Source: Verrucomicrobiota bacterium (GTDB taxonomy: Bacteria; Verrucomicrobiota; Verrucomicrobiia; Opitutales; Opitutaceae). Taken from it: 64,000 nt of DNA. The stretch lies in NCBI GenBank assembly GCA_023426435.1, contig JAFAAS010000074.1, forward strand, positions 62,001-126,000. The letters run 5' to 3'. The position numbers were made by a program, and so were the translations under genes. Position 1 is the first letter of the stretch. Each line of letters begins with the position of its first letter. This document shows, piece by piece, positions 24,950 through 33,208 of this stretch. The notes beneath the pieces are model-generated. The model had not been told where the DNA came from, did not search any database, and saw only the letters and a program-made list of their open reading frames with translations.

Positions 24950-27900
24950 TCAAAGGCTGAAGGTCGCCGTCAGGATGAACTGGCGGGGATCGACGATGCG
25001 ATAGGCGTTGGGCGTTCCGTCCGGGAACGCACTCAACGGCTGAAGACGTCCGCTTTCCTGCACATTCCGAACGTTCAGCTGGAGCGTCATTTCGACCTTT
25101 CCACCGTGCAGCTTCGTGCGATAGGCCGCAAGCAGATCGACGTAGGTGTGGCTGCCGTCCCAAATCGGACGATTCGGATCTAGCTCCGTGATGATGGCCG
25201 GAAGTTGCTGCACGCCGTAGTAGCCGATCGAGCCACGATCTTCCCAACGAACGGCGCCGCCGACGTTGAACTTCCGCAGGACGGGATGGTCCGTTACGCC
25301 GCGCAGATAGAAATTCGTGCTCAAGTTCGCGCGATATTTGCGGACCTGCGGCAGCGACTTACCCACCGTTTGCTGAGCGATCCCGAGCGCGGTGGTGACT
25401 TGACGGGGCAGGTATTGTTCCGGCGTTTGGGCGCCGTCGTAGCTGGTGGTGAACCACTGGCTTCCAGTCTCCTTGTCCACCATGCTCGTCCAGATCGGCA
25501 TGCGCTCATCGAGGTAGTCGAGCAGATCCTGGGCGACCGCTGCCTGGATCGTTTCATTTTCGGTGACGTTGGCTTTCACCGTCCAGTAGTCCGTCGGATT
25601 ATAGTGGATTTCGAGTTCGCGGCCTTTGCTCTCCGCATTTTCAACGGCAGCAATCGGGAGCCCGCCGAAGTTCACGCTCGTCTGGAGCCGCGCAAGCACG
25701 GCCGGGTCCATCTGCAGTTCTTCCGCCACCGCGGCGTCCAGCGCATCTCCCGTCAATCCGCGCGTCGCTTGCAGCCACTGGCGGGCTCGCGCATCGAGCG
25801 AGAACAGCCGGGCCGGCTGGCCGTCGAAGACGTCCATCTTCACCGCTCGCGTCGCAAGCGTCGAAGAGTTGCCGCTGCGATCGTTCTCCGTGAGCACGTT
25901 GAACTGGTTCGCGCGAATGTTCAGCTTTCCGTCGAAGAGCGCCAGGGAGAACCCGTAGTCCTCACCCTTGCCCTGCGGATTGGGCAGGAACTCTCCATGC
26001 AGGTTGATCGCCGAATCGGCAGGGATGAAGCTGTCGGACTTGTTGGCATGCAGACTCAGCCAGTTCGTCACCTTTAGCACGGCGCCCATAGTCTTCGTGT
26101 CACCCTTGTTCTTCTTATAGTCGCCCGCTGCCCATTGACGGTCCCACTCGAAATCGTGAGTTTTTCCGTCCGGCAACAGTCGTGCCGTGACGCCCGCCTT
26201 CGTGTAAACCTCGTCACGCCGGAGCCCGAACGTCGTCACGAGCCGGCTGTTCAAGAAATGGCTCTGCAACACCGCGCCCTGGGTGCGCTGGATCTTGAGG
26301 GAGTTCTGCGCTCCGCCGGTGCCATTCACGGACGCGGCGAGGCCCAGTTGCGTGGGCTCGTTGATGGACTCGCCGGCGGCAAAATTCCCCCAAGTGTAGT
26401 TATAGACGCCATCGAGTCGCCCGGAATACGGAGCGTAGTCGATGTCGCGCCCCTCGTTGTCGCCCACCAAGTAGAAGCGGAAGCTGCGACTGCCGGTCGG
26501 TGACTGCCCGTTTTGCGGTAGGGTATCACCAGGCAGTCGGACTGCATTAGCTCGCGGGGTGCCGGCCGGGAGCCATGAGTGGTCGTCCAGCATCGCCAGC
26601 TGGTAATAATACGAGCGGAGCTGGTTTTTCTTGTATTCGCCGTATCCGCTCAGCTGATGCATGCCAAGCCACCGCAACCAGCTTTTCTCGCGGGTGAAAT
26701 CGAACTTGTAGGCCAGCTGCGCCCGATAGGTGTCGTTGAGCAACGGACGGTCGATGACATTGGTCTCGGAGATGCCAAAGTAAGGACGCAGAAAATACGG
26801 GTTCTCGCTGCCGTCGAGGCGGCGCATGTTCGGATCCACGTAAAGATAGGTCGAACCCGCGCTGCCCGTGGGGAAGTCCTGAAAATATCGGGGTGAATCC
26901 TCGCGGAACCAGCCCACCTGACCGGCGAGCAGCTGACGCGGCGTGTCTAGGAACACCTGATCGAGGGTCACAAACCATGTCTTCACCACCTCATCGAAGT
27001 AGTTCATCGAGGCGGCGTTAATCGAGGTATAGTCGTAAATGTCCTTGTTGCTGACCGCGGCATCGGATCGCCAGAGCGGCTGGGTGCGGCGCAAGGTTTG
27101 CGGCGAAAGCAGCGCATAGTTGCGGTTCGCCTGGTTATTCGTGGCCGGCGTTTGGAGCAGAGCGTCGTCGGACGTGGTGCCGCGGGGGGCCGTCCAGTAG
27201 GCGACGCCGGTCGGCTCGATATACATCAAAGACGTGCCGCGCCCGGTGGTCTGGTAACCACTGTTGAAGATAGCGGCGCCATTGATCGTCGGTATTCCTC
27301 CACCCAACGCGGTCGTCGGTTCGCCCGTGCGGGTCACAGGGGAGCCGTTGATGTAAGTTGTGCTGGTCAGAGGATCCCAGACGGCCGATCCGTTTTCGAT
27401 CCATGGCGTCACGGCATCGCGCGGCGTGATGCTGTTCGGACGAACGCCTTCTTGGGCGAAATACTGGAACGAGCCACTGATCGTGGTGCGCTTGAACGGT
27501 CGATACTTCACCATGAAGTTGTAACGTTCCGTCTCCACGCCGGCCGGCTGACGGGTGAATTCAGTATCTTGATACACTTGGCTGAAGCGCATCGCGAGCT
27601 TGTCCTTCAGCAGCACCCGGTTCACATCGATCGATTCGCGCGTGCTCATGTCGCGCCCGGGCTCCCCAAACGAATCCGCGCGCAGCTGGACCTGCGCGCG
27701 ATTTCGCGTGAGGTTCGCTGACGCGGGCACGCTGTTGGCCGTGCCCGAAGCATTGCCGAGGCCGAAAAGATTGGAATTCGGCCCGCGACTGATCTCCACC
27801 GCATCCATGCTGATCGGATCGATTGGCACCCGGCGGCTGGTTTCGAAGCCGCCGTAGGCGATGTTGGCACTCGTCAGGCCGCGAACTCGATTGGCCGTGT

Positions 27901-28393
27901 TGGGATTGTTCTGCAGATTGTCCTGCGGCTGCGAACTCTGGTTAAACGCAAAATCGGTGTAGTTGCCCGCCCCCTCGGTGCTGGCTTCGTAGGCGAAGAT
28001 GTCGTTAATATCCAGCATCGCGAAATCGATCATCTGCTCCTTCGTGACGACGGAGATCGACGAGCCCAGGTCTTCGAGCCGCGAGTTCACGCGGGTGCCC
28101 GACATCGTATTGGACGCCAGATAGCCGCGGCTGCTGTCCACGACCTCGAACGGGCTCAAGACGATCGGTTCGTCCTGCTCGACCGCCGAACGTATGTCGT
28201 CGCTCGCCGTTGCCCGCGCCTCCTGTTCTCGCAATCGGGCGAGCTCGTTCTCGGACAACGGACGGGATTGGTTCGCTGGTGCTCCGTCATTCGAGGAAGC
28301 GGACTGCGCAAGAGCGGGCACGACCAATGCGGCAAAGGACAGCCATAGTGACAATGGCCGGACTACTAGGGCTCGACGGCGATCAGTTTTCAT
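24950..28393 (-). CDS. TonB-dependent outer-membrane receptor
   Basis: A 1147-residue receptor from ATG 28393. Residues 1-30 are a signal peptide (LSLWLSFAALVVPALAQ). DEPIVLSPFEVVDSS (~74-88) is the N-terminal signature preceding the plug in Opitutaceae receptors and may serve as TonB box. The plug follows with NTMSGTRVNSRLEDLGSS and a typical ISRGPNSNLFGLGNASGTAN. The rest is the 22-strand barrel, ending RQFILTATFSL. There is no SusD partner; the sodium symporter on the other side of the promoter region is the likely inner-membrane partner. Operator C lies 104 nt before the start. Confidence 0.92.
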   Translation of the reverse strand: MKTDRRRALVVRPLSLWLSFAALVVPALAQSASSNDGAPANQSRPLSENELARLREQEARATASDDIRSAVEQDEPIVLSPFEVVDSSRGYLASNTMSGTRVNSRLEDLGSSISVVTKEQMIDFAMLDINDIFAYEASTEGAGNYTDFAFNQSSQPQDNLQNNPNTANRVRGLTSANIAYGGFETSRRVPIDPISMDAVEISRGPNSNLFGLGNASGTANSVPASANLTRNRAQVQLRADSFGEPGRDMSTRESIDVNRVLLKDKLAMRFSQVYQDTEFTRQPAGVETERYNFMVKYRPFKRTTISGSFQYFAQEGVRPNSITPRDAVTPWIENGSAVWDPLTSTTYINGSPVTRTGEPTTALGGGIPTINGAAIFNSGYQTTGRGTSLMYIEPTGVAYWTAPRGTTSDDALLQTPATNNQANRNYALLSPQTLRRTQPLWRSDAAVSNKDIYDYTSINAASMNYFDEVVKTWFVTLDQVFLDTPRQLLAGQVGWFREDSPRYFQDFPTGSAGSTYLYVDPNMRRLDGSENPYFLRPYFGISETNVIDRPLLNDTYRAQLAYKFDFTREKSWLRWLGMHQLSGYGEYKKNQLRSYYYQLAMLDDHSWLPAGTPRANAVRLPGDTLPQNGQSPTGSRSFRFYLVGDNEGRDIDYAPYSGRLDGVYNYTWGNFAAGESINEPTQLGLAASVNGTGGAQNSLKIQRTQGAVLQSHFLNSRLVTTFGLRRDEVYTKAGVTARLLPDGKTHDFEWDRQWAAGDYKKNKGDTKTMGAVLKVTNWLSLHANKSDSFIPADSAINLHGEFLPNPQGKGEDYGFSLALFDGKLNIRANQFNVLTENDRSGNSSTLATRAVKMDVFDGQPARLFSLDARARQWLQATRGLTGDALDAAVAEELQMDPAVLARLQTSVNFGGLPIAAVENAESKGRELEIHYNPTDYWTVKANVTENETIQAAVAQDLLDYLDERMPIWTSMVDKETGSQWFTTSYDGAQTPEQYLPRQVTTALGIAQQTVGKSLPQVRKYRANLSTNFYLRGVTDHPVLRKFNVGGAVRWEDRGSIGYYGVQQLPAIITELDPNRPIWDGSHTYVDLLAAYRTKLHGGKVEMTLQLNVRNVQESGRLQPLSAFPDGTPNAYRIVDPRQFILTATFSL

Positions 28394-29001
28394 TCGGTGG
28401 AGGTGAGGTGTGTTCGGTGGCTGGTTACCGCGCGCGGCATCTGCTGCCGGGCGGCGGAATGGTCTAGAAAGCAAGCGGAGGATCCGCCTTCGTTGCGTTT
28501 CACAATACGAACTGACTGTTTCGTCAATCAAAATAGTCACGGTCATTTCGCCTGTGTGTCCCAGCTGCAAGTTCGCAACGCCAATCAGGCCGCCGCCGGG
28601 TCGCGGTATGGCCCCGCCCGCAAGCCGCGACTGGCCTGCGACTCCGTTCGTTTTCTCCTCTGAGATTGCCGCGAGCGAGGGTTCTCGAACGTCGGCGAGC
28701 GTCAGTCCCGGTAGTCCGCAAAACACCCCCGCCCGCCACGCCGGAAATTGACACAGCATTCTTCGTCGAATGCGGGGAAATGCTTACTGCCTCCGGGTTG
28801 CGCCCTCGCCCAAGTCCAACCTTGTCTCCCCCGCTCCCAGCAAAGTGCGTCACGACTCGCAATTCGCTGGGGAAATTGCGTTGCGGGACCTCGCTTCCGC
28901 GAAATGCTGCACCCCCGAATCCAGGCCGAGGGCTCAACCGGACCGAATGGCGCCGGACCTCCCGCCCCGGTCGCTGTATCCGCCTTTTTAGTACAATTTC
29001 C
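28394..29001. other. Intergenic region between the TonB receptor and the symporter
   Basis: 608 bp of divergent upstream DNA. It holds operator C at 28498-28533 on the receptor side. On the symporter side TTGACA at 28747-28752 is a possible -35 element, though no convincing -10 follows. Open frames through this region are extensions of the two flanking genes and lack similarity. Confidence 0.5.
28498..28533 (-). promoter_or_regulatory. Two-box IclR-type operator, site C
   Basis: TTTCA-CAATA-CGAAC (28498-28512) and TTTCG-TCAAT-CAAAA (28519-28533), centres 21 bp apart, differ from site A at only a few positions. TTGACG reads toward the TonB receptor. The symporter start is 468 nt away on the other side, so the receptor-FAH operon is the more likely target. 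Confidence 0.75.
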
Positions 29002-31032
29002 ATGTCCAGCCTGCATCCTCTCGATTACGGGATCATCGCCGCCTATTTCGTCATTCTGCTCGTGGTTGGAAAGATCGCTGCGCACGGCGCGAAGAGCGGG
29101 GACGGCTTCTTCCTCGCGGGACGCAAGCTGGGGAAGGTATATCAATTCTTTCTCAACTTCGGAAACTCCGTTGCCGCGAACGACGCGGTGAGCACCGCGA
29201 GCCTCGTTTATCAGCAGGGCATCTCCGGGGTGTGGGCGGGATTCCAGATGATCTTCATCAACCCCTACTACTGGTTTCTTTATCCGTGGTATCGGCGGGT
29301 CCGCCTGACCACCACGGGTGACATCTTCCACGATCGCCTCGGCAGCCGTCGGCTCGCGCTGTTCTACGCGACGTTTCAGATCGTGATGGCGGTCGCCGTG
29401 ACGATGGGCTTCGGCAATCTCGTCGCCTACAAGATTTCGGCTGCCATCGTCACCAAGCCCGAAGCCGCCTGGACGGCAACCGAGCGCGCATCGGTGCAGG
29501 ACTACCGCGAACTCAAGCAGCTCGAAGCCGAGAAGCGCTCCGGCTCCTTGCCCGATACCAGCGACGCCCGCCTGACACAGCTCCACGAACGCGAGGCGCG
29601 GGGCGAACTGACCACCTACGTCACTGCGCTCAACCCGTGGGTCTTCTACATCGTCTACACACTGGTCGTCGGCATCTACATCGTGATGGGCGGCCTCGCC
29701 GCCGCGGCGTTGAACGAAGCCTTTCAGGGCATTCTTATCATCGTATTCTCCGTGATCCTGATTCCCGCCGGCCTGGCCGCCGTGGGAGGCTGGGAAGGAC
29801 TGCGCGCGACGGTGCCCGCGAGGATGTTCGACCTTTTCGGCACCGCCGGGCTATCGGACTTCACCGGATGGTCGATCGCGGCGGTGTTTCTCGCCACCCT
29901 GATGCAGGCGCACGCCATGCCGGGCAACATGGCAGTCGGCGGATCCGCGAAAAACGAATTCGCCGCTCGGTTCGGCGGCGTCGCCGGCACCTTCGGCAAA
30001 CGGCTGGTAACAATCACGTGGGGAGTATGCGGACTGATCGGGGTCGCCATATATTCGGGCACAAATGCCCTCGTCGATCCCGATGCCGTCTGGGGAGCAA
30101 TGTCGCTCAAGCTCCTCGGGCCGGGCCTGCTCGGCTTGATGTTGGCCGGCGTTCTCGCTGCGCAAATGTCGACGATCTCCTCGCAGGCGATGAGCGTCTC
30201 CGCGCTTTTCGCTCATAATGTTTACCGAAACTTCCGCCCCGCCGCCACCGAGCTTGATCTCGTTAGCGTGGGCCGCTGGACGCTCGTAGTGGTGCTGACG
30301 GTCGGAGTTCTCATCTCCTCGCAGATGACCAGCGTCTACACGGTGCTGCAGTTCGCGATGACGATCAATGTGCCGTTTGGCGCATCGATCCTGCTCATGT
30401 TCGTTTGGCGGCGACTGACCGCCCCAGCGGTCTGGTGGGCGGTTGGCGCCTCCGCCCTGTGCAACATCCTCTTCCCTCTGGTCGCTCAACACGTTCCCGC
30501 TCTCACATCTCATCCCACCTTGACCGCTCGCACCGTGGACGCTGCAGGCCGGCCGGTCTCGGTTTTCTTCGAACGCGTCGTGCGCGCCGACCCGACACAA
30601 ACCGACGGTGCGCTGCAAGGTAGCGGACGCTTGCACACGGAGTTGGTCCTCCTGCAGGGCTTGGGCGTCGACGTGCCAGGACTTTCATCCGGCGGTCGAC
30701 TCGCGGGGCGTTTCTTCGTCGATGCTCTCCTCCCCTTGGCGATCCTCTTCGGCGTCAGTCTCCTCACCCGCACGCCCCCGCGCGAACAGGTGGATCAATT
30801 CTATGGAAAGATGCGCACGCCAGTCGGTGAGACGCCCGAGCTGGACCAGATCGCCCTCGAGGAGACCCGCCGCAATCCGCGGCGCTTCGATCACCAGAAG
30901 CTCTTCCCGTCCTCCTCTTTCGAGGTCACCCGCTGGGACCGAGTCGACGCGATCGGGTTCACCCTCACCTGCGGCGTGACGCTCGCGATCCTCGGCTTGT
31001 TCATCGGATTCCTCCGACTGATCGGTCGATAG
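29002..31032 (+). CDS. Sodium:solute symporter (SSS family)
   Basis: A 676-residue inner-membrane transporter from ATG 29002 (MSSLHPLDYGIIAAYF). Many hydrophobic segments are seen, with the SSS stretches GDGFFLAGRKLG, TLVVGIYIVMGGLAAAALNE and GLLGLMLAGVLAAQMSTISS. A hydrophilic loop of ~60 residues after the fourth helix (AAWTATERASVQDYRELKQL ...) and an extra-membrane segment near residue 505-550 are longer than in PutP or SglT. It should import the product taken up by the TonB receptor. The putative glycoside hydrolase gene follows 70 nt later. Confidence 0.9.
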   Translation: MSSLHPLDYGIIAAYFVILLVVGKIAAHGAKSGDGFFLAGRKLGKVYQFFLNFGNSVAANDAVSTASLVYQQGISGVWAGFQMIFINPYYWFLYPWYRRVRLTTTGDIFHDRLGSRRLALFYATFQIVMAVAVTMGFGNLVAYKISAAIVTKPEAAWTATERASVQDYRELKQLEAEKRSGSLPDTSDARLTQLHEREARGELTTYVTALNPWVFYIVYTLVVGIYIVMGGLAAAALNEAFQGILIIVFSVILIPAGLAAVGGWEGLRATVPARMFDLFGTAGLSDFTGWSIAAVFLATLMQAHAMPGNMAVGGSAKNEFAARFGGVAGTFGKRLVTITWGVCGLIGVAIYSGTNALVDPDAVWGAMSLKLLGPGLLGLMLAGVLAAQMSTISSQAMSVSALFAHNVYRNFRPAATELDLVSVGRWTLVVVLTVGVLISSQMTSVYTVLQFAMTINVPFGASILLMFVWRRLTAPAVWWAVGASALCNILFPLVAQHVPALTSHPTLTARTVDAAGRPVSVFFERVVRADPTQTDGALQGSGRLHTELVLLQGLGVDVPGLSSGGRLAGRFFVDALLPLAILFGVSLLTRTPPREQVDQFYGKMRTPVGETPELDQIALEETRRNPRRFDHQKLFPSSSFEVTRWDRVDAIGFTLTCGVTLAILGLFIGFLRLIGR

Positions 31033-31102
31033 AGCGCAGGTTCCGCCGGCGTCTGCGCCGACCGAATGCGCTCCGCTTCCCATCACCATTGTTCGGATAC
31101 AC

Positions 31103-33202
31103 GTGACCTTTCCTACCACCTCGCCCGAAATCACCTGGTCAATCATGCATCCGCTGAAGCCGGATGCGGATTACATGCGCGCCGTCGTCTCCGCCGCTGC
31201 CCACTACCGCGTCGACAGCTTCGAGTTGTGCGGCGACGTGCATTCGTCCACCGGCAACATCGACGGCGCGATCCGCTTCCGCGACTACCCCACCGTCGAG
31301 GCCCAGCTCGACCACGCTCGCATCGACCAGACCATTCAGACGCTGCGTGAAGTCGTCGACATCGCGCACGCTTCCGGACGTCCAATCTACTACTGGCACC
31401 GCGAGGTGATGGTGCCGCCGCAGGTGGTGCAGGAGGTCGCAGGACTGCTCGACGAAAACCGCGAGTTCAACCTTCTCGGCGAAGCTTACCAAACACTGCT
31501 TCGCTCCAAGCTCCGCGAGTTTTTCGACAACGTTCCCGGGATGGACGGCATCGTGCTCACCGTCACCGAGTCGGACTACTCGGTCATCCACAACTCCGAC
31601 CCGGAGCGCTATCCGCCCGCCGAGGTCATCCGCCACATCCTCACCACACTCGCCGGCGAACTGAGCGCGCTCGGAAAACGGCTGATCGTCCGCAGCTTTG
31701 GTTCCATCGCGCAGGACTACGAGGACATCCTCGCCGGTGCGGCGCGGGTGGATCCGGCGCTTCGCTTCGAAATCGAAACCAAGATCACGCCCTACGATTT
31801 CAGTCCGTTCCTGCCGCTGAATCCATTCCTGCGTCGCACCGGCCTGATCAACTTGTCCGCCGAATACGATTCGATCGGCGAATTCCTCGGCGCCGGATTC
31901 CTCCCCGCGGCCGATCCACAACGCGTCCTCGACTACGTCGCGTTCGCTCGTGAGCAAGGCGTCCATCGTCACGTGATCCGGGTCGATCGCATCGGTCATC
32001 CCGTTTTCACGTCGCCCCAAGCCATTCATCTCCTCGCCTTCGATCGCGCCATTGCCGATCCGACGGTCACCGCCGACGCCATCTGGCACGAGTGGTCCCA
32101 AGCTCACTGGCCCGCGTGCGCCGCCGACATGACCGGAATCATGCAGCGCGGCATCGAGGTCGTGAAGAAGACCCACTTCATCGACGGCCACGTCATCTTC
32201 CACGCGTTTCCGATTCACGGAGAGCTGAAATGGCTGAAGGCGTGCGGCATCTTCTCGGTCTTCAAACCGGAGGTCTCTCTCGCCGCGCATGTGGGCATGT
32301 GGGGCATTCTCACCCACCGGATCACGCCGACGCGTGCAGCACTGCTCCGCGAAAAGGACGAAGCCGTCGCCGCCGCGGACACCGCTCTCGCCGAGCTTCG
32401 CGCGCTGCGCGATTCTCTCTCGCCCGTGGAGTTCACCCGAGCGGAGACCGCCTGGGAAAACGCCACGGTCGTGGCTCGCTTGATCCGCGAATTTTGCCGC
32501 TGCGTCTGCGCGTATTTCGAAGACATGGAAACGGGTCGCGCCGACCATCCGTCGCTCTCCGCCGCCGTCGAGCAGGGCCGCGCCGAGTTTCAGCGCCTCG
32601 TTCCGACTTCGATCGCGGCGCTGCCAGTCGACCGCTCGCCGGCATCTGCACCCGCGCAACACGAATACGGCGATCCCGAAGCCCTGAACGATTCGGTCGA
32701 AGACGCTTACGCCAAACCGCTCTGGCGCCTGATCGAACTGCTTCGCCTCGAATATCGCGCCGAATGGTCAGAGCGCACCGCGCTCACCGCGCGCGGCGAC
32801 ATCGCCGACTTCATCGTGTGCGGCGGACTGATCGACGACCATCGCGTCCACCGCTACATGCACGCGAGCCACGCCGCCCTGCTCGACGGACGCCCGGCCC
32901 GCGCCGCGGGCAACCGCGTCTTCCCCAACGGCTTCATGGAGTGTCGCCTCAAAGTGCCGTCCCGCGGGAAATTCCTCCTCCGCATCGCCGGCGCGGCCTC
33001 GAAATCGTCCGGTTTCCGCCTCACCGTGAACGGCAAAACGGTCGACGCTCATTACGACGCCCGGGGCGTGGTTGAACAACGCGCCGAGCTCCCTCCCGGA
33101 ATTCCCGGCGTCGACCGCTTCATCTCCGTGCGTATCCAGAAATCGGGTGCAAACTACCCGTGGATCCACTCCATCGCAGCCGTCACGCTGCCCGGCCGCT
33201 GA
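31103..33202 (+). CDS. Putative glycoside hydrolase, TIM barrel with C-terminal beta domain
   Basis: A 699-residue protein of no family I can name. Residues 1-~400 look like a TIM barrel (EITWSIMHPLKPDADYM, FELCGDVHSS, GIVLTVTESDYSVIHNS, FEIETKITPYDFSP, NLSAEYDSIGEFLG) with acidic residues at strand ends, as in GH67-like alpha-glucuronidases. Residues ~400-500 are helical, and the last ~95 (FMECRLKVPSRGKFLLRIAG ...) form a carbohydrate-binding-like beta domain. No signal peptide. Start GTG 31103; ATG 31145 is an alternative but would cut the first barrel strand. It sits downstream of the symporter, so it may process the imported sugar in the cytoplasm. Confidence 0.7.
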   Translation: MTFPTTSPEITWSIMHPLKPDADYMRAVVSAAAHYRVDSFELCGDVHSSTGNIDGAIRFRDYPTVEAQLDHARIDQTIQTLREVVDIAHASGRPIYYWHREVMVPPQVVQEVAGLLDENREFNLLGEAYQTLLRSKLREFFDNVPGMDGIVLTVTESDYSVIHNSDPERYPPAEVIRHILTTLAGELSALGKRLIVRSFGSIAQDYEDILAGAARVDPALRFEIETKITPYDFSPFLPLNPFLRRTGLINLSAEYDSIGEFLGAGFLPAADPQRVLDYVAFAREQGVHRHVIRVDRIGHPVFTSPQAIHLLAFDRAIADPTVTADAIWHEWSQAHWPACAADMTGIMQRGIEVVKKTHFIDGHVIFHAFPIHGELKWLKACGIFSVFKPEVSLAAHVGMWGILTHRITPTRAALLREKDEAVAAADTALAELRALRDSLSPVEFTRAETAWENATVVARLIREFCRCVCAYFEDMETGRADHPSLSAAVEQGRAEFQRLVPTSIAALPVDRSPASAPAQHEYGDPEALNDSVEDAYAKPLWRLIELLRLEYRAEWSERTALTARGDIADFIVCGGLIDDHRVHRYMHASHAALLDGRPARAAGNRVFPNGFMECRLKVPSRGKFLLRIAGAASKSSGFRLTVNGKTVDAHYDARGVVEQRAELPPGIPGVDRFISVRIQKSGANYPWIHSIAAVTLPGR

Positions 33203-33208
33203 TCACGT

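Noticed and set aside
24950..31032. SusC/SusD-type polysaccharide utilisation locus
   Set aside because: There is a TonB receptor but no SusD-like lipoprotein.
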